Below, piece after piece: positions 45,998-57,984 of a stretch of DNA of 64,000 bases (within the stretch, counting starts at the first letter, position 1; each line of letters opens with the position of its first letter). Both the position numbers and the translations under genes were made by a program. A model generated the notes under the pieces. It saw only the letters and a list, made by a program, of their open reading frames with translations. It did not search any database and was not told where the DNA came from. Origin of the DNA: Adiantum capillus-veneris (Eukaryota; Streptophyta; Polypodiopsida; Polypodiales; Pteridaceae); contig CM043957.1 of the NCBI GenBank assembly GCA_014529385.2, forward strand, positions 88,016,381 to 88,080,380, in the 5' to 3' direction.

Positions 45998-47096
45998 ATG
46001 GCGTCTCGAAGTATGGGCCAATTTTTACAGGTGAAGAAAATCCTGATGGGTGGGTTGCATACTTTGAGTTGTATATGCTGTCGCTGCGCATGCCAAACGA
46101 GGACAACAAGATGTAGACATTTCCTTTGGTGATACGCGGGAAGGCAAAGATATGGTATGAAGCTTTAGAAGGTGAGCCGAGGCATGCTTGGCCGGCTCTG
46201 CAGGCGCGTTTCCTACATGATTTCCGCAAAGAGGCGTCCCCAGTGGAGATGGATGCCAAACTGAAGGCACTCAAACAGGATGTAAGTGAAGAGTTCAGTT
46301 TGTTTTTGGATCATTTTGAAGTGTGTTGGGCAGAATTAGCGGGTGCCATGCAATTGGCTAATGGCGACTACTTCAAGCTCGATAAATTCATGGCATGCCT
46401 GCATCCTAAAGTGAGGGAGAAGGTGGATTTTGAGAGCCCAGAAAACTATAATGGTGCAGTGGCCATCCCAAAGGCAAAAAGCAGGAAAATAAAAAAGAAG
46501 ATTGAACAAGGCGTGTCAGGTTATGAAGCGGTGGTCCAACCTCAGGGTCCGAGGGATATTGTTCATGATGAGAACCCTGCAAATCGAGGTGTAGCCGTTG
46601 TGCCACAAAATTGGGTGCGAACCGTGCAGGATTTGTCTGAGCAAATGCAGGAATTGCGGCTAAGCGTGATGGATAGAGGTCAACCCAGAGGGGCAAGGGG
46701 CAAGGCGAGGCCACTGCCTGTGTTACAATTCGGTGAAGAAGGACACTATGCACCAGATTGCCGTCATCTGCTGAGAGAAAGAGGCGGTATTTATCCATTG
46801 TTTGGCAGAGGTAGAGGCCAAGCACAGCTCAATAGCCCGAGAGAGCAGGCAGTCGAGAATCAGGTGCAGCCAGCTCCTCAGGATGGTGGTGAATTCCCTA
46901 CGGTGAATATCATTGGAGTGGATAAGCAGGATGTTGAAGTTTTGGCCAACAAAAGAGCAAGGAGGGAAAGAGAGATAGAAACCGAGTGGTAGAGGAGGGC
47001 CCGTAAAGGTAAGGAGAAAGTGTATGAAGGCAAGGAGAAGCCGGAAACTAGCAAGAAGAGGAGGCGTCGTAAAATCAAGCAAGCAGACTTTTAGCT
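45998..47096 (+). pseudogene. gag: G1 gag
   Basis: The first ATG after the LTR in a plausible place is 45998 (MASRSMGQF). Homology with G1b shows the real frame passing through TGEENPDGWVAYFELYMLSL, a stop (NKM*TFPL) and then the long open frame 46126-46992. This frame has IRGKAKIWYEALEGEPRHAW, LQARFLHDFRKE and EEFSLFLDHFEVCWAEL, a typical retrotransposon Gag capsid. The zinc knuckle is damaged: VLQFGEEGHYAPDC keeps only the last His and Cys of CX2CX4HX4C. A TAG at 46990-46992 is followed in frame by a Lys/Arg-rich tail (KKRRRRKIKQADF) up to 47094. Confidence 0.87.
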
Positions 47097-47119
47097 AGGG
47101 TGCGGCTACCCCGAATACG

Positions 47120-47719
47120 ACCTAGTAAGTGATGTTCAAAATCAAAAGGCTAACATTACCTTTGGCCAACTGTTGGCTTTAATCCCAAGCTACGAAGACA
47201 GTGGTCTACAAGTGTCATCACGAGGCTTCCAAAGGCCAAGGGGAATGTGCATGCAATACAAAACATGGCATTGAGAGTGGGTAGCCCGACAGATGTCCGT
47301 CCTCTAGTGGATGCGGTCATTGAAAAGAGGATGCAGGTTCAGGCCTATATAGATGGTGGAGCACAAGTTTGCGTCATGACGGAAGCTGCTATGAAGGAAA
47401 TAGGGGTCAAAGCAGTAGCTCAAATGTACACATGAGGATGGCTAACCATACCAAGGCCAGGGGTTTGGGCGTGGCTCAAGACGTAAGAGTGAAAGTGATG
47501 GGCATTGAGTGCCTAATCGATTTCTTTGTGATGAAAGCAGGTGATAATGCTTATCCAATCATCTTGGGTAGGCTATGGCTACTTGCAATAGGATCTAAGC
47601 AGGATTGGGGGAGCAGGGTGTTCACCTTGCCTGACAAGGAGAGAGGGAGACATGTGGTGCTTGATTTAAAGACCCAAAGAGAACCGTTTTCACCCTGTGG
47701 TAGAAAAAAACAAAGATGA
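47120..47719 (+). pseudogene. pol: G1 aspartic protease
   Basis: NQKANITFGQLLALIPSY (about 47142-47195) is the conserved leader before the protease in this lineage. The active site is AYIDGGAQVCVMTEAAMKE (about 47347-47400, D-G-G), followed after a frameshift near 47430 by HMRMANHTKARGLGVAQDV and AYPIILGRLWLLAIGSKQDW. The protein is split between the frame ending at 47435 and the frame 47369-47719. A second shift near 47700 joins it to the RT frame. The two shifts break the polyprotein. Confidence 0.85.
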
Positions 47720-50700
47720 TACGACGAGCTATGAGTATGAGACCGAGACAAGCTATGATGAGGGCTACACAAATACTGAGGAAGAGGAAAGCGAGGATGA
47801 TATGCTAAAGATAGATGCCAACTTGTTTGGGGTCACTGTTGAAGGCTCCCATGCAAAAGGGGTGGTGTTGCCACACGTTCATGGCATAGGGGTAGAGGAG
47901 GTAGCTGCTATGCTAAGCGAAGATTTGACCGAGAAAGAGAGAGAAGGCTATGTTGAGTTGTTTGCCTCTTTTCCGAATTTATTTGCAACAAAGTACAAGG
48001 GTTTACGAGGAGCGAAGGGTGCAGAGCACAAGATAGTTCTCAAAGAAGGGTGCAAGCCAAAGGCACAGAAGCTAAGGAGGTTAGGGGAAATTCAGAAGGA
48101 GGCTCTGTGGCAGGAGTTTAACCAATTGTTAGATGCAGGTATCATATACCCTGTGAAGGAGTCGGAGTGGGTTTCTCCAGTGGTTATCACCCCTAAAAAG
48201 AATGGAAAATGGTGGGTGTGTGTCGATTACAAGCCATTGAATGCGGCAACCAAGAGAAACCACTACCCGCTGCCGTTCCAAGATGAAATCTTAAATCAGG
48301 TGGCCGGTCAGGAGAGGTACTCTATTATGGATGGATTTTCAGGGTACTTTCAGATAGGGATTACGCTTGAAGACCAGCTGAAGACAACATTTATCTCTCC
48401 GTGGGGATGCTTTGCCTATTGCAAGATGCTGTTTGGTTTAGTGAATGCCTACGCCACCTTCCAAGACTGGATGAATAGGGTGTTTGGTCCCTACTTGGGC
48501 AGATTCATTAGGGTTTTCATGGATGACATTGGGTGCTATAGCTCAAGGGCGGATCATTTGTCAAAGCTCCGGCTATGTTTTCAAAGGCTGGACGAAGAAG
48601 GGGGTCAATTAAACCCTAAGAAGTGCAAGCTAGCACAACCTCGGGCACAGTTGCTAGGTCATGTGGTGTCACAAAATGGAATTGAAGCAGATCCGGAGAA
48701 GGTCAAGGCGCTAGTCTTAATGGAGCCTCCCTCTAGTGCGCAAGGCTTGGCGTCCTTTGTACATAAGCTAAAGTACTTGTCGCGTTTTTTCTGGATGCTG
48801 TCACAGTATGTGTATCCTCTCCAAAAGAGGGCTCAGCAGGTACATGGCTTTGAATGGGATGAAGATGCTCAAGAAGCTTTTGACAGAGTGAAAGAAATTT
48901 TGTGTCAGCTGCCAGCTGTGTGCCCTCCAAGCCAAGAGGATGATTTCTATGTGTCAATGACGGTAGGTACCGTGGCTATTGGGGCGGTGTTACTGCAGAA
49001 GGTAGGAAGGAGCTATAAGCTTATCTACTTTGAAAGCAGGGTAATAAGTCCTGGAGAGGCAGCTTACACTGAAGTGGAGCAATGGGTCATGGCATTGGTT
49101 TTTGCTTGTAGAAAGTTCAAAGTGCACCTCATTGTGCATAAGTTTTATGTGTTGACGGCTAACAATCTGTTGCCTGAAGTGGTGTTACACTTAAAGCCAG
49201 GAAAGCGGATCATGAAGTGGGTGATAGAGTTGCAGGAATTCGAGTTTGAGTTCAAAATTGACCACACAAGTCGGTCCCATTTGGCGGACATTTTGGTCAG
49301 CAAAGCAATGGATTTGCCAATTTATCCAAGAGTAGTACGAGATGAAGCCAAAGAGGAGCCCGACCTGATTAGAGCTTTTACCATGTGGTTTGATGGTGCA
49401 TATAGGAGGGTGATAAAGAAAGCTGGTGGAGGTGTGGTGATACACGATCCACACGGCAAGGTAATCTTCTCAAAAGCCTATGATTTGGAGGATGTTCATA
49501 CCAACAATGAAGCCAAATATCTCGCCCTCCATCTAGGTTTGAAACAATGCGTCGAGTTCGGCATTTCCAGGTTGGTGGTCAAAGGTGATACGTTATTGGT
49601 CATCAAGCAACTGCTAGGCCAATGGCAAGGGAAACGCGATTCCTTAAAGCATTGGTTCTTTGCCATCAAGAAGTTGTTGAAGTTCTTTAGAGAAATTCAG
49701 TTCAAGCATGTGAAGAGGGAGCACAACCAAGAGGCAGACCAGCTAGCAAGCAGTAAGGTGCAGGTACATGTTGCAGGTATATATGTGGCCCCAGCCACAT
49801 ACACAGGTAGGGAGTCATTGAAGGAGGTGGAAGATTTCTTGGATACAGGGCAGTGTCCTCAAGGTTTGTCTAAGCTGCAAAGGAGGAGGATAGTTCAGAA
49901 AGCACGCAAATTTACACTAGTAGGTGAAGACCTAATGACTTACGGCAGAGACGGGGTGCTAAGGAGAGTGCTCTATAAAGAAGAGATTAACTTGGTACTG
50001 GAGCAATGCCATGAGGAGAGTGGACACCAGGGGAAAGGTCAAGTACTGTTTCGAGTGTTGAGAGAGGGTTTTTGGTGGCCTTCAGTAGTGAAGGATGTGC
50101 ACTATTGGTGAAAGACCTGCCATGAATGTCAGACTATAGGAGAGAGGCGTTTGACAGCTGAGTCACAGGGAGCGATTATTGCTCAGAATGATTTCGAAAA
50201 ATGGGGTTTGGATGCCATAGGTCCACTCCCTAAGTCTACAAGTGGTAAGAAGTATGTCGTGGTTGCCATCGACTACCTCACCAGGTGGGTCGAGGCCAAA
50301 GCTGTGAAGGAGGTAAATGCACAGGTTGTGGTCCACTTTGTTTTTGATAACATTTGTTGCCATTTCGGAGTGCCGTGGGTACTCATTTCAGATAGAGGGC
50401 AAGGGTTCAGAAGCAAGCTTATGCAGGCATTGGTGGAAAAACTAAAGATTCAGCATCGGTTTTCCTCGCCTTATCATCCCCAATGCAATGGTTTGGTGGA
50501 GAGTGCCAATGGACAAATCATCAAAATGCTCACGAAGTATGTGTATACGCAGGAGATAGAATGGGAGATCAATCTAGAAACATGTCTATGGGCCTACAGG
50601 ATGTCCTACAAAGTGGCGACCAACTTTACTCCATTTGAGTTGGTTTATGGTAAGGAGGCAGTGTTGCCAGTGCATGCACAGTTGGGTGCTTTGAAAGGTA

Positions 50701-51110
50701 TGTGGCGCATCAATGCCACTCCACAAGTTGTCTTACAAGATAGGATTGTCGGCCTTGAGGCATTGCAGATGGATAGAGAGGCAGCAACAGACTACTATGT
50801 GAAGCAACGGGAAAGGAGAATGGCCAAAGTCAATGAGAATCTGCCAGAGAAAAAGATAGAAGAAGGGGACCTAGTAATGAAGCATGAAAGCTACTTGGAC
50901 TTCACCTTCCAAAAGAAGTTCAAAAAGAAATGGACGGGTCCGTACAAAGTGCAAAAGGCCTTTCCAAATGGGACCTATCAACTGGTGAGAGCCAATGGTA
51001 AGCTTCTCAGGCACAGGGTAAATGGTCTACGGCTCAAACTGTACTTTGATAGGGGAGTGGTGCCCGATGTACATCAAATGGTGACCAGGGGGGTTGGGCA
51101 ACCCACTTGA
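47697..51110 (+). pseudogene. pol: G1 pol: RT, RNase H, archaeal-type RNase H and integrase
   Basis: A single reading frame of about 1,138 codons, broken only by TGA at 50109-50111 (HYW*KTCHEC). RT: VITPKKNGKWWVCVDY, YSIMDGFSGYFQIG, FGLVNAYATF and the catalytic FMDD (VFMDDIG). The first RNase H is degenerate: FYVSMTVGTVAIGAVLL lacks the usual catalytic Asp. The second RNase H is complete: FTMWFDGAYR (Asp), NNEAKYLALHLGL (Glu), LVVKGDTLLVIKQL (Asp) and KREHNQEADQLAS (Asp). Integrase has the HHCC finger (HEESGH...CHEC), then GLDAIGP, ISDRGQGF and LVESANGQ, with exactly 35 residues between the second Asp and the Glu. The C-terminus ends RVNGLRLKLYFDRG. This is the best preserved pol in the window. 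Confidence 0.95.
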
Positions 51111-51274
51111 AGGGACTCAAGAGTAACAGACATATAGTTTTGTACATATTGTACATATTGTACATATGGTGGTGTATTTTCCAGCATGCTTGAGTGTTTG
51201 CAGAGTGTTGCAAGTTTCAAGTTCAATAAAGCTACTTTTGGTTGAACATGAATGTTCAACAGGGGGGTGGGCAA
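51111..51274 (+). other. G1 3' untranslated region with PPT
   Basis: Contains three tandem 10-bp TTGTACATAT-like units (about 51139-51170). The purine-rich AGGGGGGTGGGCAA lies at 51261-51274, immediately before the 3' LTR. Confidence 0.75.
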
Positions 51275-53042
51275 TGATGGTGAAGCCAAAGTTGGTCCGC
51301 GCTATAAAGTGTGCTATGCAGTGCAAAGGGTGCTAACAGGTGCATGGTAGAGGGCTAAAGCCAGTGTGGGAGACCTCAGCAGGACAGTGGCAACGGAAAT
51401 GCATGCTTAAAGTGTTTTTTTAGGCCAGTTGGCCTTCAAAGTGGGCTGATGGGGACTGCAAGTAAAGTGTTCAAGATGCATGGAATGGGCCCCGAAATGT
51501 GGTGTTCAAAATTCTCTAGAAGCTCGTCCAGACGGCTCGCCAAACAGAGTCCCAGTCTGAAAGTTATGATAGTCCGAAGTTAGAAGGCTTCACAGGTCCC
51601 GACGGGCAGGGCAGGTACAAACAGGTGGCAAAAACTGGTATCATTGGATATGCGCGTAAAGCTCAAGTTGAGGAGCATGCCGATCTTTTCGGTTCGCCAT
51701 TCGAAGCTCAAACGGACAAGTTATGGCCTGTGGAATATTTGTCGGGGGTCAGGTACGTGCTCACCGGGCCACGTTGGTAGGCTCGTCGACAGCCATGTTT
51801 TTAGGGCTCGCCAAGATTCTGGAAAATTGCATGTAACATGGGGGGTTAGTCAAGACTTGCGGCTTGCTGATCGAAGTCGTGTGCATCGAAATGGGCCGAA
51901 TCTAAGTTGGCAAGTGGATGGCGGGAAGGGGTCAGATGGTTTTCCCCGTTTTGGGATGTGGTACCTGAGGCTAGGGTGACATCGAGCGATGGAGGAGAGA
52001 TGGGATTCGGAATCAGTAAGATGGAGTTCCCATGCGGTATGCTCAAAAAATCTTACTTGGAGAATCCGTGCACACAAAAGCACCGACCATGTGGGAAACA
52101 AACACATGAGCCTCTTTGGTTGTAATACATAAAAGAAGCAAAGTTTGCCGTGGCTGGAGTTGAAAAAAAGAAAGGGAAGGGAATTCAAAGGCTAAAGGGA
52201 AAAAAGGAGAGGGTGGAGAAAGAGAAGCGGTCGATGAGTTCGAGGAGTCGGAGTCGCAGTGAAGGTGGATCGCCGTGAGGCGGCTCGAAAGAGTGAAGGT
52301 GGCCGAGGGAAGTAGCTTCTCCCGGAGCGCAGCAAAGGGGGGTTTTTCTCAAGGTTTTTTCTTCTTGCTTGGAGGAAGGAATTGAGAAGGGCCAAAGAGA
52401 GAATCTTTGTGCGTTCGGCAGTTGAAGCTGACATGCATCGCCTGCGAAGCGTCTCGTAAGGGCGAGGGCCTGGCAAAGGAGGCAGCTAGTGAGAGTTGCC
52501 AAGGGAAAAAGATGTTGTCGAAGCGAAGCCAGAGTGAATTTTTCTCGTCGATGTGGGTACCGACGAGAGTCGAATTTGGGGGGAGGTGTGTGCCCCTATG
52601 TATTTTGTGGTGATGGCCATGGTGCAGCCGAGAGCAAGCTACATGGGTCCTGTACATGTGTTTTTTGTTTGAAGGAGAAGCTTTCATTGTCGATTTTGGC
52701 ATCGTCTTCCCCCCTTCCCCCCTTTCTTCTTTGCTCGTCTCCAGGTTGTGTGGTGTCAGTGTGTGTGAGCGTGTGCATCCCCAGGGCCCCCTGTGTGTGT
52801 GAGAGAGAAAGAAAGAGAAATGTTGAGTTGTGTGGAAGTGCGAGAAGCGGGCAAGATCGGTGTGGTAGCTTTCTGAGGATTGTGCAGGTCTTGTGTTCGT
52901 TGGGCGAAGTGCACGCGATGCCCTTCTAGTGTGAATCATCTTTTTTGAAGGTAATTTTGAGAGGACAGGGGTGCTGTGAATATCTTGAGCTATATAGAGG
53001 CCATTGCGTGTGTGTCGGGTGTGTTCCCCATTCCCCCTCTCC
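51275..53042 (+). repeat. 3' LTR of G1
   Basis: About 1.77 kb, starting TGATGGTGAAGCCAAAG. It is collinear with the 5' LTR except for the missing segment of about 150 bp after AAGGGAAAAAAGG (about 52207). Confidence 0.92.
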
Positions 53043-54653
53043 AACGGGCTTACTATTTGCAACCATGTTTATGCCTTGTTGCACAGAACATGTCAGTGGT
53101 AACCCCCCTTGGTGGTAAATCATTTAAGAATACATCCTTGTATTCCACTAATCATTCCTTTAATTTACTTGCAACACTTTTTTGTTTTGGTGATAGAAAA
53201 GTAGCCAAATGTGGAAGAGAGGAGAGACAAGAATGCGGCATTGAGGAATTTTCATTTTTAAAAACATCATCAACATTTGACAAAAAATAACATAGCGAGT
53301 GACACAAAAAGTGTTCTTCAATTTCATCTTGAGAAGAGAGATTCATAAGCTTGGCTATACAAATAAGTGGCAAGGAAGGAACATCTTTTTACCCCAACAT
53401 CAACACATGCATGCCAATGGATTCAAACATCAAACTGTTATGTTCATAGCTACGCTTTAATGAGGACCCTAACCCGTATAACCACCTTCGACTCAGTACC
53501 ACATATGCTCAATCCATATTTATGTCTTGAAATTTCAAGGACATATGATACCCTTGAATCTCTAGCGGTATATCCTTTACTTGTGTATCACACACCGTGG
53601 GATCATGGCCATTAATCATAGCCACCTTGTAGCAATGGAAATAGGAGTCTATGGCAAATTGAGTCGTTTCACTAGTTTATAATTAATGAAATTGCACAAA
53701 GCACTGTCATCTACCAAGATTGTCACCTTGTGACTTGGAGCATGTGCCCTAGCTTGTGTGGACCGAAGATAGGTTGCCACATTGAGGCCGTAATATAGCA
53801 CTCGTGCCCTACTTTGGTGTGTGTTACTTCCACCTTGGAAAAGCAAGAAGAGGACTCAAGAGGAAGCCACTCCACCATGTGCACCACTTTCTCTTTACCT
53901 TGGGCAACAAGCTTCTCCTTGGGACAATCCTTTTTGTCGTGTCAACTTCCAAAACAATTAAAACATAGCTTTTACTTCTTTGCTTTCTCAAACTCTTCAC
54001 TAGACAAATGGCCCTTAGGGCCCTTGGGCTTCTTCGATGCATCAAATGCAGCTACTATAAATTTTCTCTTATTATGCCCATGAGATTCTCGTGCAGTTGC
54101 ATGTGAAATTTCAAGCATGTGTGTGTTATGTAATGCTTTTTCATTGGGATCGTCATATATATGCGCTTGCACTATAGCTTTGTCAAGCATCTTGGAGTCC
54201 TAGGTTTTAACATACTTCTTCAGCTCTAGTGTTAACCCATGGATGAAATCACACACCTGTTAAAATGTGTCTAGACTCTGCAGCTTGAGAATTACATCAT
54301 GATAGTGCAAGATATACTTTGACAGTGTCTTATTCTGACACATAGAGTACTTATCCCATGCAGACCAAATTTTGTTTGCATCATTGGTGGGCATAAATTA
54401 TTTTTTGAACACATCCTCGAAGGCCACCCATGTCTGTGGTATGATGCCTTTCTCCTTGAGCGACATCCACCACTTATAGGCCTTACCCTCTAGTGTTAAA
54501 ATTATTTATAGTGCCTTGACTACATTCGGAGTGCATCTAAGGTCGTAACTACTATCCCATTCACTCATGAATGTATATACTCATAGTATCCTTGTTGCGC
54601 TCCTTTTCCTCTCCTTGAAAAATTGATGACGGTGTGGAATGAGCTGGACACTT
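53043..54653 (-). pseudogene. G3 gag, protease and start of RT (right half of the split element)
   Basis: On the minus strand from about 54620: capsid text KAYKWWMSLKEKGIIPQTW and TNDANKIWSAWDKY. Then 54190-53972 (MLDKAIVQAHIYDDPNEKAL), a zinc knuckle CFNCFGS*HDKKDC with a stop inside, and the protease TILVDDSALCNFINYKL, where D-S/T-G has become D-D-S. An RT N-terminal region follows with LVEYKDVFLNDLPPRGVTT and NMVANSKPV, which joins across G1 to SKPPYR at 43999. Frames are broken throughout. The 5' end of gag and the 5' LTR are displaced by G2' at 54654. Confidence 0.85.
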
Positions 54654-55102
54654 TGAGACAGCTATTCCAGGTTGGTAGTTAGAGTTAATTCAGACTAGGC
54701 ACAAGGCTCAGATCATACCAGGCATAAACTAAAAGACAAGACTGAAACTGAAAACTTATACTGGATACTAGAAGTGGAAGAGAATAACATTGAAATTGGA
54801 ACAGGAATTGTATATTTAGATTAACATAGTGAACAAATACATTGATAAAGTAGGCTCATACAGGAATAGCTACAAGATAAGCCAAGATAAGATACTCAAA
54901 ATGAAGAAATGACCCATATTTATAAGTCTTTGATTGGGCTCTGATTGACTGTACCCTGTGCCTATTATCGTAGTAATTATCCGTAATTATTTTATATGGA
55001 AGCTTCTAGTCCAGCCATCTACTAGTTGCCTACTAAGGGTCGTTCCCGCCATCTACATTCCTTCTCCCCTTTCTTCAATTTTGATGTATACTAAAATTTT
55101 CA
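54654..55102 (-). repeat. 3' LTR of G2'
   Basis: About 449 bp. Read on the minus strand it starts TGAAAATTTTAGTATAC, has CTTATAAATATGGG (54913-54926) as TATA and ends GGAATAGCTGTCTCA. Blocks match the G2 LTRs. Confidence 0.82.
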
Positions 55103-57327
55103 GCAATCTTCGAGTGTCAGTCCAGCGGACCCGCTTCTTGTCTGGCGCCTTCTTCTTGGGAGGTTTGTGTAAAACTTTGAATGGCTCTAAGGAACTTAGA
55201 CCAACATTCTCCTTCTAAATGAGCCAATATAAGGCCTCCTGCTCTAGTTGATCCTTTATGAAATTATTCATCTCAAAATCGTATGGAGTGAGAACATTCA
55301 AGATCTTCGTATCAAGATCATACTATGCTCATTTACCTTTGGTGATCTGGGCTCTGGCTAGCTTGTGATAGTAGGATGCAGTGTGCATCCACCCCTAAGG
55401 TAGTGGTGGCTGATTGCATTTTATTCTAGATAAGATTTCAACCATCTCTCTAAACTAGGATTCAAAGGATGCTTTGTTGGCTAATTCCTTCTTAGAGATC
55501 TTGGAGGCTTTGACCATGAGCTATAATAATAGCTGGTTTGTAATCTTTATTAGCCTTGTGATCTGCACATTCCACCGGCTCATTTTTAGTTGAATTTTTT
55601 TTAAATCTTTAATCAGATCAGTTGCCCGATCCTTCTTTAGAGCTTCAGTGACTACTTGGTTCCAGACCTTCCACTCTGTACTGGCAACAACATACCAACC
55701 ACAAAGCTCATCCACTATCTTGATGCAACTTTGTTAGTCTACTAGCTCAGGGTGTGTGGGGTAGAGTGATGGAAAAAATCATGGCAGCTTCGCTTCCTTA
55801 GCTAGGATGGCATACAATAGCACTAGAGAATCTAGAATAAACTCTAGAAAGTTGAGGACCACCTGGTTTTTCTATTGCATCATCATCCTTCAATGCGAAC
55901 AAGGTGAAATAAAATCTTTAGGTTTATTTCCTGATCTCTTAGGGTCATCCAAGTCTTTGGTCCTCTGCTCCTAATGACATTGCTTTCAAGTAGAACCTTT
56001 AATCTCTAATCTAGCACTCCTCTGGGATTTTTCATCTGGATTAACATCTTTTTTATCTAAATTTTGATGTCTTTCATGCATTGGTATGTGGGTTTAGTGT
56101 CAAGCAACATTTCTAATTGCAAACCGAGGGACTTCGAGTTGTCAATGGAAAAGTGCTCAGAATTGTAATCATTGCCACATCATGAGTGGTTCTGGGACTC
56201 TTCCAATACCTGTATACAATTTGGATGAGGAGGCAATTTACATACTGGCTAACTATGATAACCCATTTCCTTCTAATCCAGTAACATCCACCTAGCCCCC
56301 ACATATAGCATTTGAAAAACCTCTCTAGATCCAAATAGATTGTCTCATCATGTAAGAATTCCTAGATCTGGAGAGCCTTTTTCTTCCTCAATCTTTTGTT
56401 CAACGTCAGCAGGCCAGTAGAGTTTCTATGATCAGACTCAAAGTCAAATCCTAGAATAATATTATTTCCTTTAATGTATATCTGCTAACTTTGAGCCATT
56501 TGTTGCCCAGCCTATTGTTGGTTGGCTAGTGGTGGATTTTGCTACTGGGAGTCAGCACCTTCAACTGACTCTTGATTGACAACGTGTCCATCCTTTGCCT
56601 GGTCTGAGATCTGGCCTCTAGTGGGTGTCTGTCTGCTAACTCTGAGCCGTTTGTCATCCAACCTATTGTTGGTTGGCTAGTGGTGGATTCTGCTGGGAGT
56701 CAGCACCTTCAGGTGGCTCTTGATCGTTAATGTGGCCATCATTTGCTTCGTCTGAGCTCTGGCCTATAGTGGGTGATGATCCTCCTACAATTGAGCTTGG
56801 AGCATCATCATCATTGTCATCATGCTTTTGGTGATGTTAGTTTGTTGCTTCATCCTCCTTCTATCATTGTCCTTATCATAATTTTCATCTTCATTCTTTT
56901 GGTTATCCAAGTACTCCAAGATGGCCTCCTTCACCAGTGCAATGGTGTACTCCTTGGATTTGTCCAACAGGTCTCACTAGATAGACTCAATGATATTTCC
57001 AGATTGTTTAGATTCAGAGACTAGAGTCATTCTCCATTTTTTCCAAATTTCCTTGGTAGCAATGGAAACTCCAGCTCCACTACCTAAAATTTCCATGGTG
57101 GTGACACTTTGGAACTCCATTGGGATGGTTGTGTTGCCATCCTCACCTTCACAACACTTGCCTACCTTGTTTAATGGCACTGGTCTAGTGTTTAGTTGAG
57201 GGATTTCAAGCTCTTTCATCCCTTCCTTGATTTGAGTCATTGGGTCTTTAACGCCAAACTTTTCTAGACATTTTGTAGTCCACATGTTTGGTCGTATTCT
57301 CATAAATTGGCTAACGTTATCGTACAT
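55103..57327 (-). pseudogene. Extra coding region of G2', unassigned
   Basis: The minus-strand counterpart of 33500-37344. The longest open parts are 57327-56977 (with MEILGSGAGVSIATKEIWKK, which looks like an aspartic-protease-type strand but lacks the usual D), 56334-56113 and 55715-55521 (ending in LIKITNQLLL). An Asp/Asn/Arg-rich patch (NEDENYDKDNDRRR, about 56880) corresponds to the Asp-rich patch of the plus-strand copy. The C-terminus before the LTR reads KPPKKKAPDKKRVRWTD. Both copies are decayed, but conserved protein-level similarity shows the region was under selection in the active source element. Confidence 0.62.
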
Positions 57328-57335
57328 GTCACATG

Positions 57336-57556
57336 TGTCAACAAAATGTCTATCAGCCCTTTAGACTGATGCAAGCTATGGAGTGCAAGGGAAGGAGATG
57401 GAGAGAAGGGGAAAGGAGATAAGAAGCAAAATGTTGTGTTTTGGTGGAGCTTAGTGAGAGTGCAAAACTCTCTATCTCCTTATTACTCATTATAACCAAG
57501 TGAATAAGTGGGTGGGTGCTCGGCCACAACCCTACCATGGGGCCTGAAACCCAACA
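57336..57556 (-). repeat. 3' LTR of C3
   Basis: About 221 bp. On the minus strand it starts TGTTGGGTTTCAGGCC after the PPT CAAGTGGGAGAT (57557-57568) and ends in TTGACA. The outer edge is set by the TG/CA rule only. Confidence 0.7.
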
Positions 57557-57608
57557 ATCTCCCACTTGAAAGCCAACGGGCCCAAGTAGCTAAAGAATGT
57601 AGGGGCTA

Positions 57609-57984
57609 CTATGTAAAAATGTACAAAATCATGAAGCATGACTGTAGCTTCACCACGCCCATCATCTCTATGCAATGTGCAAACTGCTCTGATACTAGGC
57701 TCTTTGTTAGAGCATCCATTGGGTTTTCATCTGTGTGAGCTTTGACTAGCTCAATGCATTTGCTAGCTAAAATTTCCCGTACCACATGATACCTGACCTC
57801 TATGTGTTTTGACTTGGAGTTAAACAAGGGGTTCTTTGCTAATGCAATCACACTCTGACTGTCACAATGTAGCACTGGAGTCTGGTATATACCAAAATCT
57901 CCCACTAGACAAGATAACCACACAACTTCCTTACTAGAACTAGAAACTGCAACATACTCTGCCTCAGTGGTGGAAGACAATGTG
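57609..57984 (-). pseudogene. C3 RNase H C-terminal domain
   Basis: An uninterrupted frame reading SSTTEAEYVAVSSSSKEVVW, then LHCDSQSVIALAKNP, SKHIEVRYHVVREIL and NPMDALTKSL. These are the second to last catalytic blocks of copia RNase H (Glu, Asp, and the conserved KHI-x-V/I-x2-H). The N-terminal part of the domain and all of RT are missing because G4 inserted directly before the first serines. The remaining part is intact in sequence but cannot act alone. Confidence 0.9.

Larger units (their letters stand above)
44000..53042 (+). mobile_element. Nearly complete Tat-type Ty3/gypsy retrotransposon G1
   Basis: A 9.0-kb element with long LTRs (44000-45919, 51275-53042) inserted in the RT gene of G3. 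The flanking AACGG occurs at 43995-43999 and 53043-53047. Removing G1 plus one copy rejoins the G3 protein across SKPV and SKPPYR, which proves the insertion. (If the LTR ends in CA at 53043, the duplication is ACGG.) The coding order is gag, protease, RT, RNase H, a second archaeal-type RNase H, integrase. The second RNase H places it in the Tat lineage. Damage is light: two frameshifts around the protease, stops in gag, one in-frame stop in pol. Confidence 0.95.
54654..57335 (-). mobile_element. Second G2-family element (G2'), 3' part
   Basis: The minus-strand extra coding region plus the 3' LTR of the G2 family. It lies inside the gag region of G3. It is cut on its 5' side by copia C3 at 57336, so pol, gag and the 5' LTR are not in the window. 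Confidence 0.8.
57336..57984 (-). mobile_element. Copia element C3, 3' end only
   Basis: The 3' LTR (57336-57556), PPT and RNase H of a copia element different from C1/C2. It interrupts G2' on its left and is itself cut by G4 on its right at 57985. Confidence 0.82.

Noticed and set aside
44734-46274. Long minus-strand frames (191 and 262 codons) over the G1 5' LTR
   Set aside because: Low-complexity Ser/Pro/Phe/Lys composition and no motif; the similar frames in the 3' LTR reflect only the repeated DNA.
56977-57327. Aspartic protease in the G2' extra region (MEILGSGAGVSIATK)
   Set aside because: The catalytic Asp is absent and the plus-strand copy shows no clear protease at the same place; kept only as a remark.
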